DNA of 64,000 bases from Dendrophyllia cribrosa (lineage: Eukaryota > Cnidaria > Anthozoa > Scleractinia > Dendrophylliidae), in contig JAJLRJ010000005.1 of the NCBI GenBank assembly GCA_024195265.1, forward strand, positions 41,131,280-41,195,279. Direction: 5' to 3'. The translations under genes and the position numbers were made by a program. Positions 33,379-44,278 of the stretch are shown here, in pieces. Each line of letters starts with the position of its first letter. Within the stretch, counting starts at the first letter, position 1. Below the pieces are notes generated by a model that saw only the letters and a program-made list of their open reading frames with translations, searched no databases and had not been told where the DNA came from.

Positions 33379-34257
33379 ACAGGAAGTTCCGGTATAAAAG
33401 GAGCCTGGCCTGGCCATTCTCACCTCCAGTCGTCAATTAACCACTGAAGCATTAACAACGGACAAAAAACATGCGTCATTACCAAGGCCCCGTCCACACG
33501 TATCCGGATATTTTTAAATCCGCAACTTTTTTGTTGCGGATAAGAAAATATTGGCGTCCACACTTGCATTATTAAAAAAAAAATTCGAGTCCACACGTAG
33601 CGTATTTGAATCGTATTTGCCCGTCCACACGTATCCGGATTCGCTCTAGTACCCAGGGCTCCTCTTGAAATGTTGTCAACAGAGCATACGCAAAGGCCAA
33701 GTTCAAAGCCAAGTTCAACTGTAAACACGTTGTTAGACTTGAAATAAGTCCAAATAGAAGTGAAGCGATAACATTCCGGTCGGCCATGTTGAATATTCGC
33801 GCGGTTAAAGACTGGATCCGATACTGTTACGTTAACGTATTAAAAAATATCCGGATTAGACCGTCTCACACGATGCCGTACTCGTAGCGTTTTAAAAAAT
33901 TTCCACTCTGGAGAGTGGATTAAAAAAGTTGCGGATTCGTAAGCCGAATTCGCTGGATACGTGTGGACGGAGGGCCAATCCGCAACAAAAAAGTTGCGGA
34001 TTCAAAAATATGTGGACCATTGCTAACACAATTCGGAAAAACTTTATTAAAGTTATATCAGAAGTCTTTATGAACTTCTATTTCTTTATTTGCTTTGGTA
34101 AAATGTTGGTTTAAGAAGATTTTTGCAGCAAATTATATTTAAAGGACGCGTAAGTTAACCACGTTTTGTGACAGAACGACGCCTTAATTTGCATTTCACA
34201 ACCAAAAGGTGTGAAATGGGGGAGGAACTAACTGAAGCCGGAACCGGAACTTCGAGT
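33379..34257. mobile_element. TTAA-flanked element in the P2 3' region, with a nested MITE
   Basis: Copies P1 (about 2,840) and P3 (about 52,780) read straight through ctatttaattgttaa or similar. P2 has 879 extra bases bounded by TTAA on both sides (33,375-33,378 and 34,258-34,261). Imperfect ends are acaggaagttccggt and, inverted, actcgaagttccggt. The TTAA duplication suggests the piggyBac superfamily. Another TIR element sits inside. Confidence 0.7.
33486..33976. mobile_element. Nested MITE with GGCCCCGTCCACACGTATCC ends
   Basis: Terminal inverted repeats GGCCCCGTCCACACGTATCC at 33,486 and the inverse ending at 33,976 (ggatacgtgtggacggagggcc) bound it. Several internal copies of gtccacacgta and of aatccgcaacttttttgttg hairpins are present. 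It is non-coding; a 102-codon minus frame crossing it is fortuitous. Confidence 0.8.
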
Positions 34258-34334
34258 TTAATTGTTAACAGGAATGGAATTTAAACTACATGTTTTCGAT
34301 GAAAGCTATCCTGCCGTCAGTTTTATTCCGTCAG

Positions 34335-34340
34335 TTTATT
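34335..34340 (-). terminator. AATAAA overlapping the stop codon of copy 2
   Basis: The polyadenylation signal includes the stop TAA. A second AATAAA follows at 34,322-34,327, made by a small tandem copy of actgacggaataaa. Confidence 0.5.
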
Positions 34341-34998
34341 CCGTACGAATCTTTTGTTCTTGTAATTTCCGGGGTGGGCGAGTGACGGCACCTGGCTCCT
34401 GTCCAGTCTAACAAAAGAATAAATAAATTAATTTTAATATTAAATAAATTGTAATTAGTGGTAGTAAATATATAATCAGTATAATAAAGTTACCATTATG
34501 ATAGGACAATAACATGACGTTTGGAGAGGGCATATTTGTTTATTTGTGGCCCTAGTAGCACCATTCTCGCCCGAGCGTAGTGAGGGTGCACGTGGTGCTA
34601 CAAGGGCCACAAATAAACAATATGCAATACAAAAATCATGTCATTATCATTATCGTCAATATACAAGGCCAAATTATGCAAAGTCTTTATAAATGTCACA
34701 AAAGTCAAGCGTGTGGGCAGCAAATGTATTTGTAGCCCACACGCTTGGTGTTTGGCCCGCAAATCGAAAATTTTAGTGAGGGCAGTTTAATATTTGGCCT
34801 TATATATTGATGATAATAGTAATTAACCTGGAATATTACCTGGAAGAAAGCCTTCACATTAGACAGACGATCGCCTTTCGTATTCGTTCGTCTTCGGCGT
34901 GCTCTTTTGCGTGGCATAAATCCTTGTGCGTCGTCTAACAGAACATAGCTAAGAATCAGCCAAAAGGTTATGACAGTCAACAGACGTTTCGAAACCAT
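34336..34998 (-). CDS. Small secreted basic peptide, copy 2 (two exons: 34998-34840, 34407-34336)
   Basis: This is the most compact copy, with an intron of 432 bases. Exon 1 (53 codons) begins MVSKRLLTVITFWLILSYVL, with signal cleavage likely after DDAQG. It continues FMPRKRARRRRTNTKGD and RLSNVKAFFQ and ends CAG|GTAATA. Exon 2 starts after tattcttttgttag in phase 0: TGQEPGAVTRPPRKLQEQK, then IRTE and stop. Length is 76 residues, with many Arg/Lys and no Cys. Relative to copy 1 the signal peptide is almost unchanged. The segment after it differs by a net 15-base in-frame insertion, and most other changes are conservative, as expected for a gene under selection. Promoter-side sequence is shared with the other copies. 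Function is unknown. Confidence 0.75.
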
Positions 34999-35690
34999 CG
35001 TTGATTTAAACCACTTTTAGTAAACTGTGGAATGAATTGCTTTGTTTGACTTTCAGGAAGTGCTTCAGAAAGAACACTGGTGGCGACGTAAACAGTGATT
35101 AGGTAAAACAACACCCTGTTGAGAAGATCGGAATGCATTTAATTCACTAAAAACTCTCGTAAACGTAAATATTAGAGATTCTCTATTTCTCTCTAGACTT
35201 TTTTATAGCACCATTTGTTTGAATTGCGGTCGGCTGAAAACTGTGGTAAGGCGACTAAACAGATAAATTATATATACTGAATAAATTATCTTAGTTTTCT
35301 CTTTTGTATTTTTTCTGGTGTTTTCGATATTGAACCTTTGAATTGATAAAATAACGCTGACAAATTTGCTTATTTGTCCTTATTTCAGCGAATTAAGTAA
35401 CGAGACTTGCTTAACTGAAAAACCGAGCAAAGCTAATTTCCTATACAAGTGTGGTATTTTCAAATGGAATAACTTTTGAGGCCACGTTTGTAAGTTTCGC
35501 TCAGATAAAATTAAGGGGTAAATTTCGTGGTTTGATATAACGGTCACCCCTAAGGGTGTTTGAACTGAAAATGACCAATGTCAGAGTTTTGCAAGTTATT
35601 CTGATACCTGAGGGGTAAAATTATTGTGAGCCACACCCACAAAACTGGTTTCTGGTACCTTTTAATTTAGCGGTTCCTCTAGTTTCAAAA
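34999..35690 (-). promoter_or_regulatory. Conserved upstream region of the peptide gene (copy 2)
   Basis: The 650-700 bases upstream of the ATG are conserved in P1 (4,328-5,160), P3 (56,325-56,480 plus 57,597-58,010) and alone at 39,575-40,180. Landmarks are cattccac.gtttactaaaa next to the ATG, tcaggaagtgcttc, a ctctatttctctct.gactt block, and gaggccacgtttgt. I see no clear TATA box. The promoter role is inferred from position and conservation. Confidence 0.4.
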
Positions 35691-35830
35691 CTCCGACTCT
35701 CCGCACCCCCGTAAATTGTATGTGAAAGTTCCCTGGGGACCCTTTCAACGTCTAGCAGTATAGTACAGTATAATCTTGAGTCTTTCGAGTGTGTTGATGA
35801 CATATATAAAGCCCAGGTCCTGAAGAACAT

Positions 35831-36746
35831 CTAGTTTTGTCAGTCGAAATATTGCCCAATAGTATTTGTTGTAGTGCAAGCCATAACTCAGTACTGTTTC
35901 ATCGCTACACCTCCTGTGACATCTGTTAGGAGCCTCTCTATACCTAGATGTCTACATAAGAAATACGGCAACAACTTGACTGTGCGTTTTATTATTTACG
36001 TTTCTTGTGGTCCTCTGCCTCAACAAGTTCAATATTTATCCTCAAGTGCAACATTCTTTTAAAAAATGACCAGTAACTTTCTTCTAGTGTGGTCCTGTTT
36101 CTTTACTGATGTTTCTTTTTTCAATTTTAAGCTTGGCCAGTGGTAATTTAGTCGCGTTGACGCCATTATTTGTTTTTCGTTGGTGAAAAGTACCCTGTTG
36201 CCGCCATTCCCCTTTTAAGACCCTTAACAATGCTAGTGTTGGCTTCAAGCTACTAATTAAACTTTGCTCAGTACTAATGTCAGTATTTTAACTACGAAGA
36301 ATTTGTTTTAATCAAAGAGCACCTTACTTATATTCCCTCAGATGCACATTGGTGCCGCTGCTTTCGCTGTGGTCGCGTAAATCGTCTCCGTACCACAGGC
36401 GCAGCTCGCTGTTAGCAAAGATGCAGTGAGTTTTCTTGGAAGCACAGAACGCGAGGACAATGTGTCATTAGTCGGGCTGACTGCCCGACTTATAAATTCA
36501 CTTTTGTTTCTCCGTAAGAAAAGTCTGTTTAAGAGTTTTCAAGTGTTTTTCAAATGTTTTGTAGCCTGCGGCTAAGTGTTTCTGTGTTTTAATCAAAGAG
36601 CACCTTACTTATATTCCCTCAGATGCACATTGGTAACGCTGCTTTTCTGTCAATCACAAGCCATACAGCTTGTTATCATAGACAAGGCTCGAAGTAGGCG
36701 TTTAGAAGCGATTCAGAAGGAATAAAAAGCCACCCAAGAAGACGCT
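35831..36746. other. Fragments of duplicated sequence, no supported gene
   Basis: 36,360-36,570 repeats part of the duplicon flank also seen at 31,190-31,250 + 31,805-31,980 and at 51,868-52,090. The 59,265-59,445 region shares ctcaagtgcaacattctttt and attttagtcg-type sequence near 36,040-36,240. Small open frames are not conserved. Confidence 0.4.
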
Positions 36747-37130
36747 AAAATTAAAAGTATAGGGGACTTTTGCATTCGTCTTCCAAAGTTTCATTGCCGT
36801 ATTATTTGTTGACAGCTGGTTTATTTCAGGACTTTCTCTTTTGTCTACATTCTACATATTGTGCACTTTTGAATAAATTTTAAACGTGTTACATGTGCAT
36901 GACCGCAGCTTTATATTAATTGCCATTGTAGTCATTGTACTATGAAAAGAATTTTCACGATCTCTTTGGAGCATGCAGGCATGGCAAACGTGTTGTTTCA
37001 AAAGCGCACAAATATGTAGAATGTAGACAAAAGAGAAAGTCCTGAAATAAATTAAACCAGCTGTCAACAAATAATACGGCAATTAAACTTTGGAAGACGA
37101 ATGCAAAAGTCCCCTATACTTTTAATTTTA
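36747..37130. mobile_element. Foldback MITE, 384 bp, arms about 110 bp
   Basis: The left arm runs from aaaattaaaagtatagggga through gttgacagctggtttatttc to ctacattctacatatt. It is answered by its inverse from about 37,013 to 37,130. The loop (36,865-37,005) is unique. No coding potential. Confidence 0.85.
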
Positions 37131-37919
37131 TTTCGCGCCCTTAAAATGATTCAATGCACTTGAAATTTGCACAGATAGTGCATTACATGTATAACTTTAG
37201 ATCAAAATATTTTAAAAAAATTTCATCGACTAGTTTTTAAATAAACGCTTCCCTAACAAAAGTGTTACTTCTGTGAGTAGAATGAGCATATTTAAGACAT
37301 TGCTTCTGATCACATCAACTGAAATCTAGTAAAGCAAACAGGATGAAACCTTCAAGGAATGTAGTTTTATGGCACATGAATAATATATGGTGAAAATATT
37401 GTTTCAATTTGTCAGGAAAACGCTGGCATCGACGAAATAACAGAAAAGAAATGCGAATTTTGAAATTTTTGATAGAAATATTCAACCCAATTTTATTCGA
37501 AAACGCTCTCATAGAATTTTTTCAAACTTTGCAGTCTTAAAGACATACATCTAGACTATAAGAGGCATACAGTCGTTTTAAAAGTTTAGGTCTAGATGTT
37601 GAGAAAATTACTAATATGCAAAAACCATGACGTCATCAGATCGTTGTTATGGTAACACTGATGTCAATGAAATATACTTTTTTGGAAAGTTCATTTCATC
37701 TCTAGTTTGTGTGTGAAGCAGCTTGCCTGACCGAGCTCGGACAGTGAAGTATTAGCCGTTCAAAGTTGGGGTGTTATGTCGCCAAAAAACCCAGTCGAGC
37801 CACCTTAATACTGAGCTCAATTGGCTAAAGGAGAGTAGATATACACATCCTCTAGTGACTCATTCAGCCGTTTCTAAGCAAGCGTTCCGAACATATATGG
37901 GTTCCGAGTGTAAAATATA
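37131..37919. other. Intergenic, no supported gene
   Basis: AT-rich sequence with one 65-codon minus frame at 37,315-37,512 of no recognisable family. 37,730-37,915 matches 40,420-40,550 and 60,170-60,300 (actgagc...gagtagatat and cattcagccgtttctaagc). Confidence 0.4.
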
Positions 37920-38521
37920 CAGTAGAACCCCGCTAACTCGAACTCTAAAGGTAAACGGAAATCAGTTTGAGTTAGCGGGGATTCGAGATATCGGGGTTGG
38001 TGAAAAAAAATTATTTATTTATGTTAATTATCAATAATAGTGACGATATTTAGCGTGAACATAGTTTTATTATCTACTTTTGTGACAAACATCGCCCAAT
38101 TTGCGTATGGTGACAAGAAATTCCAAAGATTATGACTTCGAGCTAAGTGTAACTTTAACATTTGGGTTCATGTTTTTGCAATATAAACGAAGTTTGTAGT
38201 GTATTACTACAGTCCAACTAAATATGTGAAAAGAATGTTAAATACGTGATCAGTCCGAAGTTACAATCAGATAACAAGCAGCCTATTTTCTTGATACTGT
38301 ATTTTGAGAAGTCATATAACAACAGAGCTCGAGTTATCGGGGTAAATTTGGGCCAATGGAAACGAAAAATAGTTCGAGTTAGCGGGGAATTCGAGTTATC
38401 CGAGTTCGAGTATCCGAGTAAAAATGACTCAAAAATAGGGCCAAATCCAAGAGAAATCGAACTTAGTTCGAGTTAGCGGGAAGTTCGAGTTATCCGAGTT
38501 CGAGTTGGCGGGGTTCTACTG
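37920..38521. mobile_element. pogo/Tigger-like MITE with TA target duplication
   Basis: The ends are CAGTAGAACCCCGCTAACTC and the inverse ending GGCGGGGTTCTACTG, flanked by TA on each side. The uninterrupted paralogue at 40,541 reads gtaaaatataatctaac, which defines the insertion. It contains four or more internal gttcgagttagcggg copies. Ends of this CAGTAGAACC form are typical of pogo/Tigger elements. A 76-codon frame is incidental. Confidence 0.85.
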
Positions 38522-38689
38522 TAATCTAACTATAATCTAATGGGCTAAAGACGTCCGTAAAATAGCCGGAAGGCGTTCGTCAACGAAGATTCAGAAGTGT
38601 AAGACCGAATCTGTGTTGGCGTTGTAGCACCGTCTCTTTTGCAGTGCAAGGTGATTCTACCTTTTAAGACTATGGATGAAACCCAAAGG

Positions 38690-39545
38690 TGTAACTATTC
38701 CAATGATCGAAAGCATATAGGCAGTATTCTGCTGTGGTGCTATTGGCTATTTAGTACAAGATGCAGAGTATAGATGATATCCTGACGTTTTACATTGAAA
38801 TGGAAGAGTTTGAGCACTCTTGTAACTCCACAATGCAATCCAACAATGTGCAACCGTACATCCTGTGCCTAAGTTCGGGAGTTGCCATAAAGCCATTATG
38901 GTAACAACCGGGAGGGCACATTGTATTGTATATAATATATATATATACCCTTTTGCAAAAATATTGCGACTTAAAAATATATATAAATATATATTCGTCC
39001 TTTGTGTTTATATCGTATACGTGATGACAGGCAGCAAATAGTTCTCAAGGTGGGTACAGTAGAGTTTGTGAAATGCTATATTGCTATAATGCGATATTGC
39101 GAACTGCATCCGTTTGAGTGTTCACGCCTTACAACAAATACGACTTCCGTCACTTCCGTTATTTGCCCTCATGAGCCATTTTTTGGCTCGCCGCTGGAAG
39201 CTATAGTTGCTACAGACGCTAAGATTGACTAAATTAAAATATTTGAAAATCCACTTAATTGGATTTTCAAAAATTAATCGCAGGTAATCGTAAAGAGTAA
39301 GGAAATTTGATGTTGATTGTCATTGTGACTATTGCGCCTGCGCAGCAGTCACTATTGCTATCGTCTGAGTTTTCCGAATGTAAGTAACAATAGAATATAC
39401 TTCGGATCCAATCATATCCATCTTGCGGTCTCTCGCGAACACTTTGTATCAGCGATGATTTGCCGGTAATTTCCGATGACAAACGAAAATCGATCTCTTT
39501 GAAGTTATCTTTAAAATATAAAGAAAACTTAGACCTAATTTGCTC
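38690..39545. repeat. Duplicated block Q3
   Basis: This shares the gcaagttctgctgtggtgct-type motif, cgaactgcatccgtttgagt, and tggattttcaaaa...taatcgc...gtaatcgtaaagagtaaggaa with Q1, Q2 and especially Q4 (62,590-63,070). Together with Q4 it carries attgtgactattgcgcctgcgcagcagtcac. No gene. Confidence 0.7.
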
Positions 39546-39574
39546 CGTTTTAACTTATTTTGAATTTGTAAACA

Positions 39575-40180
39575 GTGGAATGAATTGCTTTGTTTAACTT
39601 TCAGGAAGCGCTTCAGAAAGACCACAGGTGGCGACATAAACAGTGATTAGGTAAAACGACGCCCTGTTGAGAAGATCGGAATACATTTTATTCACTAAAA
39701 GCCCTCGTAAACGTAAATATTAGAAATTCTCTATTTCTCTCTGGACTTTTTTATAGCACCATTTGATTTAATTGCGGTCATGCAGCTGAAAACTGCGGTA
39801 AGGCAACTAAACAAATAAATTATTTCAGTTTTCTCTTTTGTATCTTGTGGTATTTTTTCTGGTGTTTTCGATATTGAACCTTCGAATTGATAAAATAATG
39901 CTGACAATTTGTTTTATTGGCCATTAGTTCAGCGAATTAACTAACGAGACTTGCTTAACTGAACGACCGAGCAAAGCTAATTTCCTATACAAGGGTGGTA
40001 TTCTCAATTGGAATAACTTTTGAGGCCACGTTTGTGAATTTTGCTCAGATAAAATTGAAGGGTAAATTTCGTGGTTTGATATAACGATTACCCCTAGGGG
40101 TGTTTGAACCAAAAAGGTTTCTGGTACCTTTTACTTTCAAATTGTATGTGGAAGTTCCCCGCCGGGGCCCTTTCAAAGTC
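39575..40180 (-). repeat. Solo copy of the peptide-gene upstream region (P4)
   Basis: This is homologous to 4,355-5,140 and 35,025-35,690. It begins (minus sense, gene side) exactly at ccactgtttac, upstream of where the ATG would be, and exon 1 is absent. It is a truncated duplicate, or evidence that the upstream region is itself a repeat. It provides the MITE-free empty site used to define the 4,596-4,771 insertion. Confidence 0.8.
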
Positions 40181-40564
40181 TAGACAGTATAGTAAAGAGA
40201 TAAAAAAACGCGCCGAGAGAAGTGAAGCGATTTGAAGGAATAAAAAGCCACCCGAGAAGACGCTACAATCGTTTAGTCTACGCATAACCAAATTACTTCC
40301 AGCAGAGCATTAAAGGAAATGGTAGAAGTACTCAAAATGGTTCTGTGAAACATGAATCAGTCCTGGGGGTCATTAATTGGTGCTGATCGGCACTCGACGT
40401 CCGGCTTGAATTTTCAGAGCTTTTCAGTGCAAAATCCAAGATTTAATACTGAGCCCATATGGTCAAACGAGAGTATATAAGCACATCCCCTAGTGACTTA
40501 TTGAGCCGTTTCTAAGCGTTCCGAGCAGATATGGGTTCCGAGTGTAAAATATAATCTAACTGTA

Positions 40565-40747
40565 TACACCTTATTCATAAATGGCGGCGGATTTATTATT
40601 CTTTTGTATTTATTTTAATTTGCCTCACTAGCCTCATTTTAGCGTGTAAATTCTTTTGAATTTTGCACATGCTAACGAGGCTTGTGAGGCTAATTAAAAT
40701 AAATACAAAAGAATAATAAATCCGCCGCCATTTATGAATAAGGTGTA
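40565..40747. mobile_element. Foldback MITE, 183 bp, TA target
   Basis: The arms TACACCTTATTCATAAATGG...cggcggatttattattcttt are nearly perfect for about 80 bp. It is inserted in tctaacta|taatctaatg, which is uninterrupted at 38,525 and 60,315. TA target use suggests the Tc1/mariner superfamily. Confidence 0.85.
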
Positions 40748-41079
40748 TAATCTAATGAACCAAAGACATCCGTAAAACAGCAGAAGGTGTTCGTCTATTA
40801 AAGGAAGATTCAAACTGCATCCGTTTTAGTGTTCACGCCTTACAACAAATACAACAGACAACAAATACGACTTCCGTGATTTGACTCGTGACAGCTCATT
40901 AGCCATTCATACAGTCGAGTTGAGTTGTATAATAATATCGATTTCGGTTTTTGTTTTCCTGTCCTTAACTCTTTACCGTCTTTACCTTATATGACTGTCA
41001 TCTGATAGCAGACTAGAAAGCTGATACTGATTATCAGTAAACGTTCCAAAAATAAAGAAGTAACTGTATTTGCAGTTAG

Positions 41080-41299
41080 ACCAGTTGACAAACAAACTAA
41101 CATCTCTAAACCCTACTGCAGTCTCAAAACATTTTCTTTCCAACGATCATACCGCTTTTGATATGCAACTAATTCCTCAGTCTTAAACTCGTTAAAACTT
41201 AAAACTAATCGTGACGGTGTACCAAAAGCAAGAGAAGCATATCTTATTGAGAGAGGTCAGACCCTTGAACCTTTAGATTTAATAACTTTAATATTTATC
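41080..41299 (+). pseudogene. Penelope-like element: GIY-YIG endonuclease C-terminus, broken
   Basis: A degraded reading covers, across two frames, SKHFLSNDHTAFDMQLIP then TNRDGVPKAREAYLIERGQT. These correspond to the end of the GIY-YIG nuclease of Penelope-like retroelements, where a conserved Arg-Lys-x-Arg-Glu-x-Tyr-Leu-Ile-box closes the domain. There are two frameshifts or stops. A TIR element and a LINE fragment (41,300-41,975) separate it from its own 3' region (41,975-42,245, containing gaaaaagaaaggctgtgcct). Confidence 0.7.
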
Positions 41300-41737
41300 C
41301 CGGGGGGGTGGGGGTACTCCCTATAATGCGCTATACGGGGATGCTCCGCCCAAAAGGGGTACCTTTTTGAGGCTGGAGGTATATGAATGCGAAGGGATTA
41401 CACGAGTTGAAGTATATGAAAGGGTTAGGGATTTCACGAGTTGAAGTATATGAAAGGCTAGGGATTTCACGAATTGAAGTATATGAAAGGGTAGGGATTT
41501 CACGAAGTATATATAGGAAAGGGTAGGGAAAACTACCATTTAAGTATTATAAAAAGCGCTTTTTAAAATATATCTAACAGACGCACGTAAGGAGTACCAT
41601 TTTAAAGAAAGGTATATGAAAGGGGTACCTTTTCCGTCAAAAACGGTATATGAAAGGGTAAGGGTTTGGACCTTAAGGCGGAGCATCCCCGTACAAAACT
41701 TTGTTGAGTACCCCCCCCCCCCCCCCCCCCCCCCCCA
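41300..41737. mobile_element. TIR element with C/G-run ends and internal repeats
   Basis: The ends are gggggtactccctataatgc...acggggatgctccgcc and the inverse ggcggagcatccccgt...gagtacccc. They continue into a C-run at 41,710-41,736. Inside are four copies of a roughly 33-bp unit with gggatttcacgagttgaagt. Similar ggggtactccc... repeats are familiar from coral DNA (recall, not verified). Confidence 0.65.
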
Positions 41738-41970
41738 GGATGTTTATAAAGCGCAGCGTTACCCCCAACTCTTTGGTGTTCCCCAGGAATCATGTCTTGG
41801 GCCTTTGCTCTTCAGTGTCTGTACTAGCAAACTCTTTGAGGTTATCAAGTCTTACTTGCCCAGCGCGCACGCATACGCTGAGGATACACAGCTTTACATA
41901 TCATTTAAGCCAGATGACTCCCTTAGTGAAACAGAGGTTCAAATAGTTATAGAAGAGATGAAACATGACA
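41738..41970 (+). pseudogene. LINE reverse-transcriptase fragment
   Basis: The frame reads GVPQESCLGPLLFSVCTSKL and then AYAEDTQLYISFKPDD. These are the 'GVPQGS.LGPLLF' and 'YADDTQLY' boxes of non-LTR reverse transcriptases (CR1/L2/Rex type). The catalytic YADD has become YAED, and the first box has Glu in place of Gly, so the piece is inactive. It has no 5' or 3' continuation. Confidence 0.8.
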
Positions 41971-42530
41971 TCTTTTCTTTTTCCATTACTTATATTTACT
42001 ATGGTGTCGTTTTGCATGTTTTTCGTGTTTTCTATTGCTTCGTTATTTACGGTTATTTACATTTACTTTGTCACTTCAGTTTATGCTGTTGTGGTATCAT
42101 ATTTCAAATTTAACGTATTTTGCCTTACGAGTTATTATCTGTAAGACCCTGAAAAAGAAAGGCTGTGCCTTTCGAAATATTGGATATTTTACAAATATAA
42201 TCGTTTTCGTGCCCTTAATCAGCCTTGCTTTTTTATCAAATCGTTCAAAAATAGGGAAGCGAATTCAAACTGCATCCGTTTGAGTGTTCACGCCTTACAA
42301 CAAATACAACAGACAACAAATACGACCTCCGTGATTTGACTTATGACAGCCCTCGTTAATAATAATAATAATAATAATAACTTTAATGCTTGTATAGCGC
42401 GTGTGTCATAAGGAGATGCTCTCACGAACTTAACAATACAAATCTAAAAACATCTATCATCATTAGCATTCATAAAAATCTGATACTTGTTGCCAGTGAA
42501 CATTCCTAAAATAGAGAAGCGAATTCAAAC
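41971..42530. other. 3' region of the Penelope-like remnant and microsatellite
   Basis: 41,975-42,245 is homologous to the 3' region at 61,829-62,110 (accctgaa.aagaaaggc.gtgcctt). 42,355-42,380 is an (AAT)n run leading into actttaatgcttgtatagcg. Frames at 42,035-42,283 are noise. Confidence 0.6.
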
Positions 42531-42659
42531 TGCATCCAATAATCGAAAGAATATAGGCAAGTTCTGCTGTGGTGCTATTTGCTATTTCGTACAAGGTGCA
42601 GGGATATCCTAACGTTCAGTTTACATTGAAATGAAAGAGTTCATATATATATTTGATAC

Positions 42660-42894
42660 AAATGTAAGGACGGAAAGTTGTAACTCAAGTTCCATGCACT
42701 AAGCGATCATCAGACTAAAACGTTCCGCACGAGCAGATGTTAGTTTTAAGTTATAAATTTTCAAATTCAAGGACGCTCCAACCGTCCTTGAATTTGAAAA
42801 TTTATAACTTAACTTATCTGCTCGTGCGGAACGTTTTAGTCTGATGATCGCTTAGTGCGTGGAACTTGAGTTACAACTTTCCGTCCTTACATTT
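42660..42894. mobile_element. Foldback of two Penelope-type ends
   Basis: Arms of about 110 bp run from aaatgtaaggacggaaagtt through agcgatcatcagactaaaac to tataaattttcaaattcaag and return inverted. The cgttttagtctgatgatcgc core resembles the 'gaaacg...ctgatga' end type seen with Penelope-like elements. Confidence 0.7.
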
Positions 42895-42974
42895 GTATTT
42901 TGCTCTGCATATCTATGCATATATAGAGCACTCATAGAACAAGTAAAACAATCTATGTATTGTTTATTCATTTA

Positions 42975-43200
42975 TATATATATATAGACAGTTAAAGTGA
43001 GAACAGACATTTTCACAACAAAGATTATGGGTGAAAAAGTGCCTCAGCCGGGAGTTGAACCCGGGTCTCCTGATGACCGGACAGATGCCTTAACCACTAG
43101 GCCACTGAGACAACCACACTTACACAAACACAAATTATTATGAGGCAATTAGTTGACAATTAGTTGTCCATATCTCCCTTCCCACGCTAATTTGTAATTA
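42975..43200 (-). mobile_element. tRNA-derived SINE
   Basis: The minus strand contains a 71-base tRNA-like head (43,111-43,041) with a full 7-bp acceptor stem (GTCTCAG / CTGAGGC), D-stem GCCT/AGGC, and T-arm CCGGG-TTCAACT-CCCGG. The body continues cactttttcacccataatct and tctgttctcactttaactgt and ends in a TATA repeat. The anticodon stem has a mismatch and the loop lacks U33, so it is not a working tRNA. A head-less copy is at 14,781-14,842. Confidence 0.7.
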
Positions 43201-44115
43201 TATATATATATACATACAAATCCCGACTCATTGAGCCGCTTCTAAGCGTTCCGAGAACCCGAGCGAACCATAACACAGACGCCAAAATTCCGCATACAAT
43301 CTCTACCTCTACAAAATGAACACCTATATTTTGCGGACACCTGGCTCCGCTCCTTTGGTGTCCGTATTAAGGAGAATTAAAACCCCTCATAATTATCAAA
43401 CAAGAATTTGTACTTACGAGCAAACCCCAAAGCTGTAACATGCGTGTCTGTTCTACAATGATAACCTGGCCTTTCAAAGCGACGCTGCTGGAAGCACGGC
43501 GCTGCATCAAGGTCTTGTCAAAGCGCATTCCAATCTTCGCGATATTGCGACGCCATCACTCTGACAAGAGGAGATACCCATCTTTGAATTTAGTTTAATA
43601 TATTCAATATATTCAATATTCAAGATATTGGGTATTAGCGGAAACCCACACTTATGGATTTCTGGTATTAGATTAGTAGCCATTTAAACAAATAAATGAC
43701 CTTCAATACCTGAGAAAACTGTTCTTTGGTGTATCATGACACATACAGATCTGACCATCAAATTGCCACGTGACCAAGCCAGCCGACCGTGTCATGATTG
43801 ACAAACGATGGATCAAAGCACTGAAATCCGTTCCAAATAGTTTCTGCAAAATGTTTATAGTTTTTTACGGTCTTAATTGAGTAAAAAAAGTTTCTGGCAG
43901 CCGATATTTTGGAAAGATTATAAAGCTGTAAACAGATACAGTCGAATTATAATCGATTTTGTTCTTAGTTTTGCTGACCTTAACTCTTTACCTTATAAGA
44001 CTGTCATAGCAGGTAACAAATCTGATATCCAATGATTCATTTAAATTTACATTTTATGAATAAACTTGCTCTTTTTTCACAAATCTGATACTGATTGTCA
44101 GTAAACGTTCCAAAA

Positions 44116-44278
44116 CAGGGGCGTAGCTACCTGTACGCGCACGTACGCAGGTGCGTACCTGAAAAATAAGTCAAAGAAAAAGAAAGATTTGGGACTTGAG
44201 GGTAGGGGAAGGAGGTAGGAGGAGTGTTTAAAAACAGTGATTGTGCGTACCTCTGAAAAAATCCTGGCTACGCTCCTG
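44116..44278. mobile_element. Short MITE, ends CAGGGGCGTAGC
   Basis: CAGGGGCGTAGCTAC and the inverse ending GGCTACGCTCCTG, 163 bp, lie in sequence that is continuous at 16,911 and 41,047 (ccaaaaataaagaag). The purine-rich interior has no gene. Confidence 0.75.

Larger units (their letters stand above)
27873..35830 (-). repeat. Duplicon P2 (copy 2 of the secreted-peptide locus plus downstream flank)
   Basis: This matches 50,415-58,010 (P3) from the base after the satellite (gagctttaaatgaatacc) through the gene and its upstream region. From 32,036 on it also matches P1. P2-specific insertions relative to P3 are a piggyBac-type MITE (28,128-28,675), about 1 kb including the polypyrimidine tract (about 30,088-31,085), a roughly 0.5-kb TIR element (about 31,257-31,805) and a TTAA element (33,379-34,257). 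Open frames shared with P3 (for example the one around 29,440-29,655) are frame-shifted between the copies. Confidence 0.85.

Noticed and set aside
41616..42113. Single 165-codon gene
   Set aside because: The frame is a chance fusion of a MITE end, a C-run, a LINE reverse-transcriptase fragment and Penelope 3' sequence.
43041..43111. Functional tRNA gene
   Set aside because: Stem 27-43 has a mismatch, position 33 is C, and the sequence continues into a repeated SINE body.
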